Part shown: piece after piece, positions 25,389-33,417 of the stretch | Numbering within the stretch: the first letter of the stretch is position 1 | How the letters are laid out: each line of letters begins with the position of its first letter | Assembly: GCA_945919165.1 (NCBI GenBank) | Contig: CAMEIZ010000001.1 | Location: forward strand, 1 to 60,438 | Reading direction: 5' to 3' | DNA length: 60,438 nucleotides | DNA from: an uncultured Traorella sp. | GTDB lineage: Bacteria; Bacillota_I; Bacilli_A; Erysipelotrichales; Erysipelotrichaceae | Notes under the pieces: generated by a model | Database searches by the model: none | The model's input: the letters and a program-made list of their open reading frames with translations, nothing else | What the model was told of the DNA's origin: nothing | Position numbers and translations under genes: made by a program

Positions 25389-25410
25389 TAAAAAAATAGA
25401 AATTAATGAA

Positions 25411-25446
25411 ATATCCGTATGATCATTGATCATACGGATATGTTTT
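25411..25446. terminator. Palindromic terminator between convergent genes
   Basis: ATATCCGTATGATCA and TGATCATACGGATAT form a perfect 15-bp inverted repeat (25411-25425 and 25427-25441), followed by GTTTTTTT on the plus strand. The stop codon of the minus-strand hydrolase lies in the right arm. Confidence 0.8.
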
Positions 25447-26286
25447 TTTGAATGAACTTTGCAGTCATTTCAGGTTGATTTTGATGGGCATTGTGATCCA
25501 TATTCTCCATACGAATGATTTTACAATGTGAAAATGACTGGAATTTTAATGCTAATTGAGTTCGAATTTCATCCATTTCTTTAGGTAAAGTTGCAATGAA
25601 AAGCAAAATGTTTGAATTTGAATAATCAAGTGAAGAAAGATATTCAAAAAGTGAATACATAAAATGAAGAATCTTTGGTATTTCATGGATTGACAGATGA
25701 TAGATTAATGAACCATCTTTTTCAATCATATAATACTCTTGTATTTCTTCTGATGATAAATCTATATTCATCTCTTTATAGAAAGACAAACAAGCAGCTT
25801 GATCAGGAAAAGAAAGCTGTTGTATTTCTTTGACACATTGTTCAATGTCCTCATTTATTGATTTTGGAAGAAATTGAAGATTATTGTGAGAAGAAATATA
25901 ATCATAAAGAGCATGGAAATCATGATAGCCGCCATCTAATGAAAGACATTGGATTACTTTATCTTTTAGGTGTAAAGCTGTTAATATCGCGATAGCTCCT
26001 CCATAAGAATGACCCAGTACATAAAAGTGAGTTAAATTTAAATCTTCAAAGAGTTCATTTAATAAAAGTATAATCTTTTCAGGTGAATAGTGATGAAGTG
26101 AAGATGTTTTTCCATGACCGAAAAGATCAATAACATAGAAATGATATTTAGTGAGTATGTAGATAGTGAAAGGAAATTTAAACCGGTATCTCCAAGACCT
26201 GGAAAACAAACAAGAATTTCTTCAGAGAAAGTATTGTATTCTGTAACACCAAATGTATGATGTTTTGTAGTAATGATAGATTTCAT
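25430..26286 (-). pseudogene. Alpha/beta hydrolase with a -1 frameshift
   Basis: The first frame starts at 26286 (AAGGAAA upstream) and encodes MKSIITTKHH to CFPGLGDTGLNF, the oxyanion-hole end of an alpha/beta hydrolase. The matching continuation, YHFYVIDLFGHGKTS, GHSYGGAIA (nucleophile Ser) and MDHNAH near the end (catalytic His), is in the -1 frame, open to 25430. The switch lies at 26173-26179. There the minus strand reads A AAT TTC, a heptamer of the X XXY YYZ slippery type. Without a shift the first frame stops at about 26059. A lost T in a short run is the simplest cause. Programmed shifting or a sequencing error are alternatives. The gene starts two bases after rluF. Confidence 0.75.
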
Positions 26287-26287
26287 T

Positions 26288-26986
26288 TTATTTTCCTTTA
26301 AGTTTTCTGATTTCATTTTCATTTAATAGACGATATTGTCCTTCAGCAACATCTAAATGCAGATTCATAAAACGAACTCTTTTCAGTGAAATAACATGGT
26401 AATTTAATTTTGAACACATTCTTCGTATTTGTCGATTATAGCCTTGTGTTAAAATAATTGAAAACTTATGGCTGTTGATTGGTTGACAGGTACAAGGAAG
26501 TGTTATGACATAAGAATTATTGACAGGATTATAAATCTTGACTCCAGACGACATTTTTTTAATAAATTCTGGTGTTATTTTTTTGTCGACTTCAACAATA
26601 TACTCTTTTTCATGTTTGTTTTCTGCACGAAGACATTGATTGACAAGATCACCTTCATTAGTTAAAAGAATAAGACCTGTACTATCTTTGTCTAAACGAC
26701 CAATTGGAAAAATTCTTTCCGGATAATGTATAAAATCAATGATATTATCTACAACATCATGTTGTGTTGTGCATGTTATGCCAAGCGGTTTATTGAAAAG
26801 AAGAACGATAGATTTACTTTTTGGTTGAATGAAATGACCGTTAATTTCAACTTGATCATGTTCCTCAACAAGACTGTGAAGCTGAGCAATTTTACCATTA
26901 ATAGTAACTTGATTGTTTTGAATATACTCTTCAGCTTTTCTTCGCGAACAAAAACCGCTGGATGCAATATATTTATTAATTCTCAT
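26288..26986 (-). CDS. rluF: 23S rRNA pseudouridine synthase, RluF-like
   Basis: Enzymes of this RsuA/RluB/RluE/RluF group convert a specific uridine of rRNA to pseudouridine. The 232-residue protein has an N-terminal S4 domain (MRINKYIASSGFCSRRKAEE), the catalytic motif GRLDKDSTGL (Asp99), KEYIVEVDKKIT, and GYNRQIRRMCSKL. The closest known match by pattern is RluF, which acts on 23S rRNA; the exact uridine is inferred. It overlaps the 3' end of nadE by 11 nt, so both are expressed together. Confidence 0.88.
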   Translation of the reverse strand: MRINKYIASSGFCSRRKAEEYIQNNQVTINGKIAQLHSLVEEHDQVEINGHFIQPKSKSIVLLFNKPLGITCTTQHDVVDNIIDFIHYPERIFPIGRLDKDSTGLILLTNEGDLVNQCLRAENKHEKEYIVEVDKKITPEFIKKMSSGVKIYNPVNNSYVITLPCTCQPINSHKFSIILTQGYNRQIRRMCSKLNYHVISLKRVRFMNLHLDVAEGQYRLLNENEIRKLKGK

Positions 26987-28826
26987 AACCCAGAATAGCT
27001 TTCTTTAAAGCTAAATAAGTATCTGATTTGTCATAATGACATTGATTTTCTCTAAAATCACTTCCAAAGCATCCTCTTGATACCATGACAATAGGTGGAG
27101 TTTGAAGTCGTTTAAAGACACCTAATTCAAATTTATTCAAAATCCATTCAAGATCTTCAATGAAAGCTTTAGGATCATCAAGACCATAATAGCGAATCCA
27201 TTTTCCTAAATCAGTTTTGTAAATAGAACCATCAAGATATTGTTTCATCAGTTTTTCAATACCATAACCGGGATATTCAGTTAATCGTTGAATTAATTCA
27301 TCATGATAAAACCATTTCATAGGATCTTTCTGATTATTTTTAAGTTCAGCACTAGGAGGCATTTCCCATCTGACTGTATCACCAATTATTTCAGGCAAAA
27401 GATTGTGCGGAATAACTTCTTTCCCAAAATGAGCATTGATACTTCTGGCAATATCAAATAATTCAACTTTGGTTATATCTTGAAGTGGTGCAAGACAGCC
27501 AATTGTATCTCCATATAAAGTAGCATATCCTAAAGCACCTTCAACTTTATTTCCGTTATTGATAATAACACCGTTTTCAATTTGACTTATGGCACCTAAA
27601 ATTGATCCGCGGATGCGTGCCTGGATATTTTCAATGGCAAACTCAGTGATGTCATTTTCTGTATATTGTTGTAAGCATTGTAACTGTTCTTCAACGAGTT
27701 TTTGTATGACACCATCACGACAATCGATTCCTAATGTTGAAGCAAGTCTGTGGGCATTGTCAATGGTGGTAGAGGAATTATACTTTGTGGCCATATTTAA
27801 GCCAATGACACGATCCTTTCCTAAACTCATACAAAGAAGTGCAGCATTAACACTGCTGTCAAGACCACCGGATAGACCAATAATCCATTTGAATCGCTTA
27901 TTGAATACTTGCTCATCAAATTGTCTAATGGCACAACATAATGCATTCATCAGTTTATCGCGGCATTTCTCTGCTTGATTAATTTCGTTAATTTCTACAA
28001 TTTTGCATTCTTCTTGAAAAGAATCATTACAGCTTGATAGACAATCTCCTTGAGAATTGTAAATAGAACTATCACCATCAAAAATACATACTGTTTTTGA
28101 TGTATTCTGCATACCGACAGCATTTACATAAATAAATGGCGGCATATTTGAAAGAGCGTGACGTTTGATTTGTTTTTCACGTCCTTTTTCTTTATTTCTT
28201 GTCCATGGTGAAGAAGAAATATTGACGATGAAATCACAGTTATTTTTTATATATTGTGAAGTTGGATCAAATTGATAGTCTTTACTCCATAGATCTTCAC
28301 AGATTTCACAGCCAATGCGATAAGTTTGACCCTCTTTTTCAAATAAAAAGCAAGAAGTAAGAGCTTCATCACTTATCTGTAATTTTTTAGCTAGTTCAAG
28401 AGCAGATAAAAAGTATCTGCTATCATCAAAAACACGATAATCAGGATTTAAGCATTTGATATATTCTCCTTCAAATAATCCGTGTTCTCTTTTGACCCAT
28501 TTTTGATTTGAAGCAAAAAAAGCACAGTTACAGCGTACTTTTCTTCCATCACGACCAACAATATCATCAAGTGTAGTAACATTTCCCCAGATTATACCGA
28601 TACCGTCACTGGCTTCCTTTAAAACTTCATTATAAGCAAGTGCCGTTTCAATAAAAGCTTCATCCAGCCATTTATCAGCCAGTAAATATCCGGTAACACA
28701 TAATTCAGGAAAAACAATTAAATCAGCATGTTCTTGTTTTGCTTTTTGAATCATGGTTAGCATAGTTTCAATATTTTTTGACATTTTGCCTGCATGAACA
28801 TCCATCTGTCCCATTGCAATTTTCAT
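26976..28826 (-). CDS. nadE: Glutamine-dependent NAD synthetase
   Basis: NadE amidates nicotinic acid adenine dinucleotide to NAD using ammonia from glutamine. The N-terminal nitrilase-like glutaminase domain (about 1-270) has its Glu in LIVFPELCVTGYL, its Lys in KREHGLFEGEY and its Cys in GCEICEDLW. The C-terminal synthetase domain has the pyrophosphatase loop GLSGGLDSSVNAALL. Length is 616 residues from the ATG at 28826, chosen because GGGTGAT precedes it. An extended -10, TGGTAGAAT, lies upstream near 28843. It is divergent from the PTS operon. Confidence 0.95.
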   Translation of the reverse strand: MKIAMGQMDVHAGKMSKNIETMLTMIQKAKQEHADLIVFPELCVTGYLLADKWLDEAFIETALAYNEVLKEASDGIGIIWGNVTTLDDIVGRDGRKVRCNCAFFASNQKWVKREHGLFEGEYIKCLNPDYRVFDDSRYFLSALELAKKLQISDEALTSCFLFEKEGQTYRIGCEICEDLWSKDYQFDPTSQYIKNNCDFIVNISSSPWTRNKEKGREKQIKRHALSNMPPFIYVNAVGMQNTSKTVCIFDGDSSIYNSQGDCLSSCNDSFQEECKIVEINEINQAEKCRDKLMNALCCAIRQFDEQVFNKRFKWIIGLSGGLDSSVNAALLCMSLGKDRVIGLNMATKYNSSTTIDNAHRLASTLGIDCRDGVIQKLVEEQLQCLQQYTENDITEFAIENIQARIRGSILGAISQIENGVIINNGNKVEGALGYATLYGDTIGCLAPLQDITKVELFDIARSINAHFGKEVIPHNLLPEIIGDTVRWEMPPSAELKNNQKDPMKWFYHDELIQRLTEYPGYGIEKLMKQYLDGSIYKTDLGKWIRYYGLDDPKAFIEDLEWILNKFELGVFKRLQTPPIVMVSRGCFGSDFRENQCHYDKSDTYLALKKAILGYEN

Positions 28827-28892
28827 AGATATCACCCACTTAATTCTACCACACAATAAGATAAATATGAAAAAAAAGAATTGATTTCGATA

Positions 28893-28949
28893 TTTCCTCT
28901 TTTAAGTGGAAAAAGTATATTTTAACTTTTATCTGGAATTTTATAGAAT
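28893..28949 (+). promoter_or_regulatory. Promoter and inverted repeat of the beta-glucoside PTS operon
   Basis: TTAACT (28922-28927), 16-bp spacer, TAGAAT (28944-28949). Just upstream TTTCC (28893-28897) and GGAAA (28908-28912) form an interrupted inverted repeat that could bind the LicR-type activator. The repeat is short, so this is tentative. Confidence 0.45.
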
Positions 28950-28975
28950 GCAGATGAAAAGAAAAGGAGGTCATT

Positions 28976-29299
28976 ATGAAACTAGATGCAGAACAGTATT
29001 CATTTCAACTTATTTTACATAGCGGTAATGCTCGAAGCATGGCTTATGAGGCATTAGGTCTTGTGAAGAATAAGCAAACTGAAGAAGGAGAAGAGCTTTA
29101 TAAGAAAGCAAAAGAAGAATTGATTGAAGCACAGAAAATTCATGCGCAAATGTTGCGGATTATGGCAAGTCATACAGAAAATTTGGATATCAATCTGCTT
29201 TTGATACATGCAGAAGATCATATTGCTTCAAGTTCAGTTGCCTGTGAAATGACAAAAGAATTCATTGAATTATATAAGAAAGTGGGACATTTGATATGA
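28976..29299 (+). CDS. PTS lactose/cellobiose-type EIIA component
   Basis: EIIA(Lac) proteins take phosphate from HPr and pass it to EIIB. The 107-residue all-helical protein has the active histidine in LLLIHAEDHIASS (His78), where the family consensus is HAQDHLM. GAAAAGGAGG precedes the ATG. Its stop codon overlaps the start of the glycosidase gene (ATGA). It is the first gene of a four-gene operon for uptake and splitting of a beta-glucoside. Confidence 0.92.
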   Translation: MKLDAEQYSFQLILHSGNARSMAYEALGLVKNKQTEEGEELYKKAKEELIEAQKIHAQMLRIMASHTENLDINLLLIHAEDHIASSSVACEMTKEFIELYKKVGHLI

Positions 29300-30690
29300 A
29301 AGACTTTTTATGGGGCGGTGCAAGCGCTTCTTATCAATGCGAAGGAGCCTGGCAAGAAGATGACCGTGTTGAGTCTATGTGGGATCATTATCTTCATGAA
29401 AATAATTTAGAAAATGGTGATGTGGCTAGTGATCATTATCATCGTTTTGAAGAAGATATCCGCATGATGAAGGAAGGCGGTCAAAATGCTTATCGTTTAT
29501 CGCTGGCATGGCCGAGAATTATTAAAAATCGTGAAGGTGAAATCAATCAAAAAGGAATTTCTTTTTATAGAAGAGTATTTGAAACATGTCGTAAATATGA
29601 TATTGAACCATTTGTGACGGTTTATCATTGGGATTTACCGCAATATTTAGAAGAAAAAGGTGGATGGCTAAATGAAGAAACAGCTTATGCTTATGAACAC
29701 TATGCCAAAGTTTGTTTTGAAGCCTTTCATGATCTTGTGAAAGAATGGGTAACATTTAATGAACCAAAATGGTTTGTATGCAGTGGCTATCTAATTGGAA
29801 ACTATCCTCCGTGTCATAAAAGTCCTCAAGATACAATTACAGCTGCTTTCAATGTCATGTATGCAAGTGCTTTAGGAGTAAAAGCTTTCAGGGAAGGTAA
29901 ATATCCTGGAAAGATTGGAATAGTTCACAGTTTTACTCCAATTAATGGAGTTGATGGTACTTTAGCAACTAAAATTGCTATGCGTTATGCAGATAATTAC
30001 TGTAATAACTGGATTTTGGATACAGCAGCAAAAGGTGAAATTCCAATCGATTTATTGACAACCTTATCTAAGAAATATGATTTATCCATGATTACTGAAA
30101 AGCATTTAAAAGTAATTAAAGAAAATAAAGTAGATTTTTTAGGATTGAATTATTATTCTCGTGCTTTAGTGAAACCTTACAGCAGTGGAGAAACTACTTT
30201 AGTTGTTAATAATTCCGGTAAAAAAGGAAAAGGTACAAGTAAGGTCATCATTAAAGATTGGTTTGAACAGGTATATGATCCAAATTCAACTTACACGGAA
30301 TGGGATACTGAAATATATCCGAAAGGACTTCAAGAAGGTTTAAAAGAAGTATGGGAGAAATATCATTTACCAATCTATATTACTGAAAATGGTGTTGGTA
30401 TGTATGAAGATGTTACAGTTGATCAGGTTCAGGATGATTATCGTATTGAATTTATGAATGACCATATTAATGCCATGTTGAATGCAAAAGATGATGGTGT
30501 TGATATCAGAGGCTATTTTGCATGGAGTCCATTTGATTTATATTCATGGAAAAATGGCTGTGAAAAACGATATGGTTTAGTTGCTATTGATTTTGATCAT
30601 GGATTGGTGCGTAAACCAAAGAAGAGTTATTTCTGGTATAAAGAAATGATTGAAAGCAATGCAGAAACAATAAAAAGAAAAAGACTTTAG
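29296..30690 (+). CDS. 6-phospho-beta-glucosidase, glycoside hydrolase family 1
   Basis: The enzyme splits phosphorylated beta-glucosides imported by the PTS. The 464-residue GH1 barrel has the acid/base in TFNEPKW (Glu156) and the nucleophile in YITENGVG (Glu364). The N-terminal FLWGGASASYQCEGAW is typical. The C-terminal SWKNGCEKRYGLVAID keeps the Ser, Lys and Tyr that bind the sugar 6-phosphate in phospho-beta-glucosidases, which fits the PTS neighbours. It overlaps the EIIA gene and is followed by EIIB. Confidence 0.94.
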   Translation: MKDFLWGGASASYQCEGAWQEDDRVESMWDHYLHENNLENGDVASDHYHRFEEDIRMMKEGGQNAYRLSLAWPRIIKNREGEINQKGISFYRRVFETCRKYDIEPFVTVYHWDLPQYLEEKGGWLNEETAYAYEHYAKVCFEAFHDLVKEWVTFNEPKWFVCSGYLIGNYPPCHKSPQDTITAAFNVMYASALGVKAFREGKYPGKIGIVHSFTPINGVDGTLATKIAMRYADNYCNNWILDTAAKGEIPIDLLTTLSKKYDLSMITEKHLKVIKENKVDFLGLNYYSRALVKPYSSGETTLVVNNSGKKGKGTSKVIIKDWFEQVYDPNSTYTEWDTEIYPKGLQEGLKEVWEKYHLPIYITENGVGMYEDVTVDQVQDDYRIEFMNDHINAMLNAKDDGVDIRGYFAWSPFDLYSWKNGCEKRYGLVAIDFDHGLVRKPKKSYFWYKEMIESNAETIKRKRL

Positions 30691-30702
30691 GAGGTGAAAA
30701 AA

Positions 30703-30993
30703 ATGAGAAAAGTCATGCTTGTATGTAATGCTGGAATGTCAACAGGAATTCTTGCGAAAAGAATTGAAGAAGCAAGTGAAGGACAGCTACAGGTTCGTGC
30801 TTATGGTGAGGCTGAATATGCGGACAATTTAGATGGGGTAGAATTGATTTTAGTAGGACCACAGCTTCGTCATCAAATTCCAACCATAAAAAAGAATGTG
30901 ACAGTTCCTGTTCAATCAATTCCACCAAAGTATTATGGACTTATGGATGGAAAAGGTGTATTTAAAGAAATTAAAAAATTATTAGAAATGTAA
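30703..30993 (+). CDS. PTS cellobiose-type EIIB component
   Basis: EIIB carries the phosphocysteine that donates phosphate to the incoming sugar. The motif LVCNAGMSTG places the active Cys at residue 8, followed by a helix and the typical ELILVGPQLRHQIPTIKK. The ATG at 30703 is chosen because AGGAGGTG lies 6 nt upstream; an in-frame GTG three codons earlier is part of that ribosome site. It is followed by the EIIC gene. Confidence 0.94.
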   Translation: MRKVMLVCNAGMSTGILAKRIEEASEGQLQVRAYGEAEYADNLDGVELILVGPQLRHQIPTIKKNVTVPVQSIPPKYYGLMDGKGVFKEIKKLLEM

Positions 30994-31015
30994 TGGAAAA
31001 GAGAGGAGATAAAAC

Positions 31016-32311
31016 ATGAATTTTAATTCAATAAGTGAAAAAATTGAGAAGCATATTCTTCCATTAGCGAACAAATTAAGTTCACAGCGTCATTTAAAAG
31101 CAATTCGTGATGCTTTTATGAGTTTATTACCTATTACACTGTTAGGAGGGGTTGCATCAGTAATCGGTGCAGCACCGGTAACAGAAACAACAACAAATGG
31201 TTTCTTATTAGCATGGGCTGGTTTTGCATCACAGAATTCTTTGTTGTTAAGTTGGATTAATGCCTTAACATTAGGAGGCATGGCACTTTATATCTGTATG
31301 GGAATTACTTATTTTTTAAGTAAACATTTCAAAATGGATGTTTTCATTCCAATGATGATTACGATGTTTGGTTTTATGATGCTGGTATGTAATCCAATTG
31401 AATTAGGATGGGCAGGCAGCAGTATTGATATCAGTTATATGGGTGGTCAAGGTTTACTTCCTGCAATGTTAGTAGCATTCATTGGTGTAGAATTATATCA
31501 TTATATGAGAGAACATAATTGGGGAAGAATTACATTGCCGCCAAGTGTACCTGCTTCATTGACAGAAGTATTTGCCGGATTGGTTCCAGCTTTCTTAACT
31601 TTATCCGTTTATGTTGTTATATGGATTATTTTTAATGCATTAGGTACGAATTTTACAGCCTTTATTTATTCTATTATTTCACCGGCTTTATCTGCTGCTG
31701 ATTCATTAGGCTTCACAATTATTGTGACGTTATTACTTCATTTATTCTGGTTCTTTGGTATTCATGACGCTGCCTTTGGTGCTGTATTAGGACCAATTCG
31801 TGATGGTAACTTGTCAATCAATGCTGCTGCACAGGCTGCAGGTGAAGTATTGCCTCATGTTTTCACAACATCTTTCTGGGTATACTTTGTTATTATAGGA
31901 GGATGTGGTTCTGTATTGTCATTGGCTATTCTGTTAATTACTTCTAAATCAAAGCAGCTTAAAACAGTTGGTCGTGTTGGAATTGTTCCAGCTTTCTTCG
32001 GAATTAGTGAACCTATTATCTTTGGTGTTCCATTAATGTTGAATCCAATTTTCTTAATACCATTCTTATTAACATCAACAGTGAATGGAATTATTTCCTT
32101 CTTACTATTGGATAGCGGATTCATTGCGAAAACATTCGCCATGCTTTCATGGCAGATGCCTTCAGTATTCGGTGCTTTCCTTTCAACAATGGATATTAAA
32201 GCTCCAATATTAATCATTGTACTGATTCTGATTGATATGCTGATTTATTTCCCTTTCTTCAAAATGCAGGAAAAACAATGCCTTGCAATGGAAAATGAAG
32301 AAACTGAATAA
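31016..32311 (+). CDS. PTS cellobiose/beta-glucoside EIIC permease
   Basis: EIIC forms the membrane channel for the sugar. The 431-residue protein has about ten hydrophobic helices and the family features LRDAF-like IRDAFMSLLPITLLGG near the N-terminus, LHLFWFFGIHDAAFGAVLGP in the middle, and GISEPIIFGVPLMLNPIF towards the C-terminus. The sugar could be cellobiose or another beta-glucoside; the sequence does not decide. A terminator follows. The operon carries its EIIA and EIIB, so it is a complete permease. Confidence 0.94.
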   Translation: MNFNSISEKIEKHILPLANKLSSQRHLKAIRDAFMSLLPITLLGGVASVIGAAPVTETTTNGFLLAWAGFASQNSLLLSWINALTLGGMALYICMGITYFLSKHFKMDVFIPMMITMFGFMMLVCNPIELGWAGSSIDISYMGGQGLLPAMLVAFIGVELYHYMREHNWGRITLPPSVPASLTEVFAGLVPAFLTLSVYVVIWIIFNALGTNFTAFIYSIISPALSAADSLGFTIIVTLLLHLFWFFGIHDAAFGAVLGPIRDGNLSINAAAQAAGEVLPHVFTTSFWVYFVIIGGCGSVLSLAILLITSKSKQLKTVGRVGIVPAFFGISEPIIFGVPLMLNPIFLIPFLLTSTVNGIISFLLLDSGFIAKTFAMLSWQMPSVFGAFLSTMDIKAPILIIVLILIDMLIYFPFFKMQEKQCLAMENEETE

Positions 32312-32325
32312 ACTGTAAAACAGAT

Positions 32326-32351
32326 AAAAAGACGCTTAAATGCGTCTTTTT
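32326..32351. terminator. Terminator of the PTS operon
   Basis: AAAAAGACGC and GCGTCTTTTT pair around TTAAAT (32326-32351). The symmetric A and T tracts could also end the convergent SIMPL gene transcript. Confidence 0.88.
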
Positions 32352-32357
32352 GATAGC

Positions 32358-33017
32358 TTATAGGATTTCCCAGACAAAGGCAACAGAATCACTGATATCA
32401 ATGTCATCAGGTTCAATTTCTACAGCTGAACTTCGATTTGCCGCCATCAGCGGCTGAATACTTTCTTCAACCTGATAGAGTGTTGGTGATAAAATATTGA
32501 TTTCTTTCCAATTGTAATCTATGTTCACCAGCTGACCAAGTTTTACACCTGATGCCTGACATAGAATTTCTGCTTTTTCTCTGGCATTAACAGCAGCGTT
32601 TTTAAGCAGTTGTTTTTTAACTGCTTCACAATCTTTAACAGTAAAAGCGATACTGAGTTCAGGATTTGCTTGACTGCTTGATATTTCACTAAGTGCTTGA
32701 GCAAGAAGTTTGCTGTCGAAATCAAAAGACAGTTTAAGCTGATAAGAGCAGACATATCCACTGAATATTCTTTGATAGCCGCCTTGTAAATCTCTTTTGT
32801 TATCATATTCAGTTGAAACATTGAAATGAGTGGTTTTAAGTGAGTTTTCTTCAAAACCTAAATTAGATACAGCAGCTTTGAGCAGATTGATTTTTTTCGA
32901 TGCACCTTCCATTGCTGACGCATATTCTTTCTCTTTTGATTTGATAGATAAAGATAACACAATATAATCGGGTTTTGCTGTAACATTACCCATTCCTTTT
33001 ACTTGAATAGTTTTCAT
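32358..33017 (-). CDS. SIMPL (DUF541) domain protein
   Basis: SIMPL proteins are related to the Brucella antigen BP26 and form ring-like assemblies in some bacteria; their role in Firmicutes is unclear. The pattern is recognisable: MKTIQVKGMGNVTAKPDYIV, LSLSIKSKEKEYASAMEGAS, then long alternating strand and helix segments ending VAFVWEIL. No signal peptide is seen, which is unusual because Gram-negative members are exported. The start at MKTIQ is the best guess; the frame is open upstream into the DUF2200 gene, and AGGATG lies 11 nt before this ATG. It is the last gene of the licR-DUF2200-SIMPL group. Confidence 0.8.
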   Translation of the reverse strand: MKTIQVKGMGNVTAKPDYIVLSLSIKSKEKEYASAMEGASKKINLLKAAVSNLGFEENSLKTTHFNVSTEYDNKRDLQGGYQRIFSGYVCSYQLKLSFDFDSKLLAQALSEISSSQANPELSIAFTVKDCEAVKKQLLKNAAVNAREKAEILCQASGVKLGQLVNIDYNWKEINILSPTLYQVEESIQPLMAANRSSAVEIEPDDIDISDSVAFVWEIL

Positions 33018-33036
33018 TTTCTCGTTCATCCTTTCA

Positions 33037-33399
33037 TTAAAAATTATACTTCTTTCGTAAAATTTTATCCATTGCTTTTCCTTTAGCAAGTTCATCAATC
33101 AACTTGTCCAAATAACGAATATCACGCATCAAAGGATCTTCAATTTCCTCGACTCTTACCCCGCAAACAACACCCTTTATCAAACATCTGTCTGGATTCA
33201 TTTTCGGGGCATTTTGAAAAAAATCACGATACGTTACAGAATCAGAAAGCATTGTATCAATATCTTTTGGTTTGTATCCGGTAAGCCATTCAATAACTTC
33301 TAATACTTCATCACTGGTTCGTCCTTTTTTTAAAGCTTTATTTTTCAGAAGCGGATATATTTTCGAAAAACTCATTTGAAATACTTTTTCATTATTCAT
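33037..33399 (-). CDS. DUF2200 protein
   Basis: The 120-residue protein matches DUF2200 closely by pattern: MSFSKIYPLLKNKALKKGRT, EVIEWLTGY, CLIKGVVCGVRVEEIEDP, MRDIRYLDKLIDELAKGK. The family is widely conserved but has no established function that I know. The start is MNNEKVF because AGGGGTGA lies just upstream; an earlier in-frame start lies within that ribosome site. It follows the licR-type gene by 18 nt on the same strand. Confidence 0.88.
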   Translation of the reverse strand: MNNEKVFQMSFSKIYPLLKNKALKKGRTSDEVLEVIEWLTGYKPKDIDTMLSDSVTYRDFFQNAPKMNPDRCLIKGVVCGVRVEEIEDPLMRDIRYLDKLIDELAKGKAMDKILRKKYNF

Positions 33400-33417
33400 T
33401 TCAATCACCCCTTTCAC

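Noticed and set aside
30713..30928. 71-codon minus-strand frame across the EIIB gene
   Set aside because: Antisense to EIIB, whose active-site motif is clear; no ribosome site.
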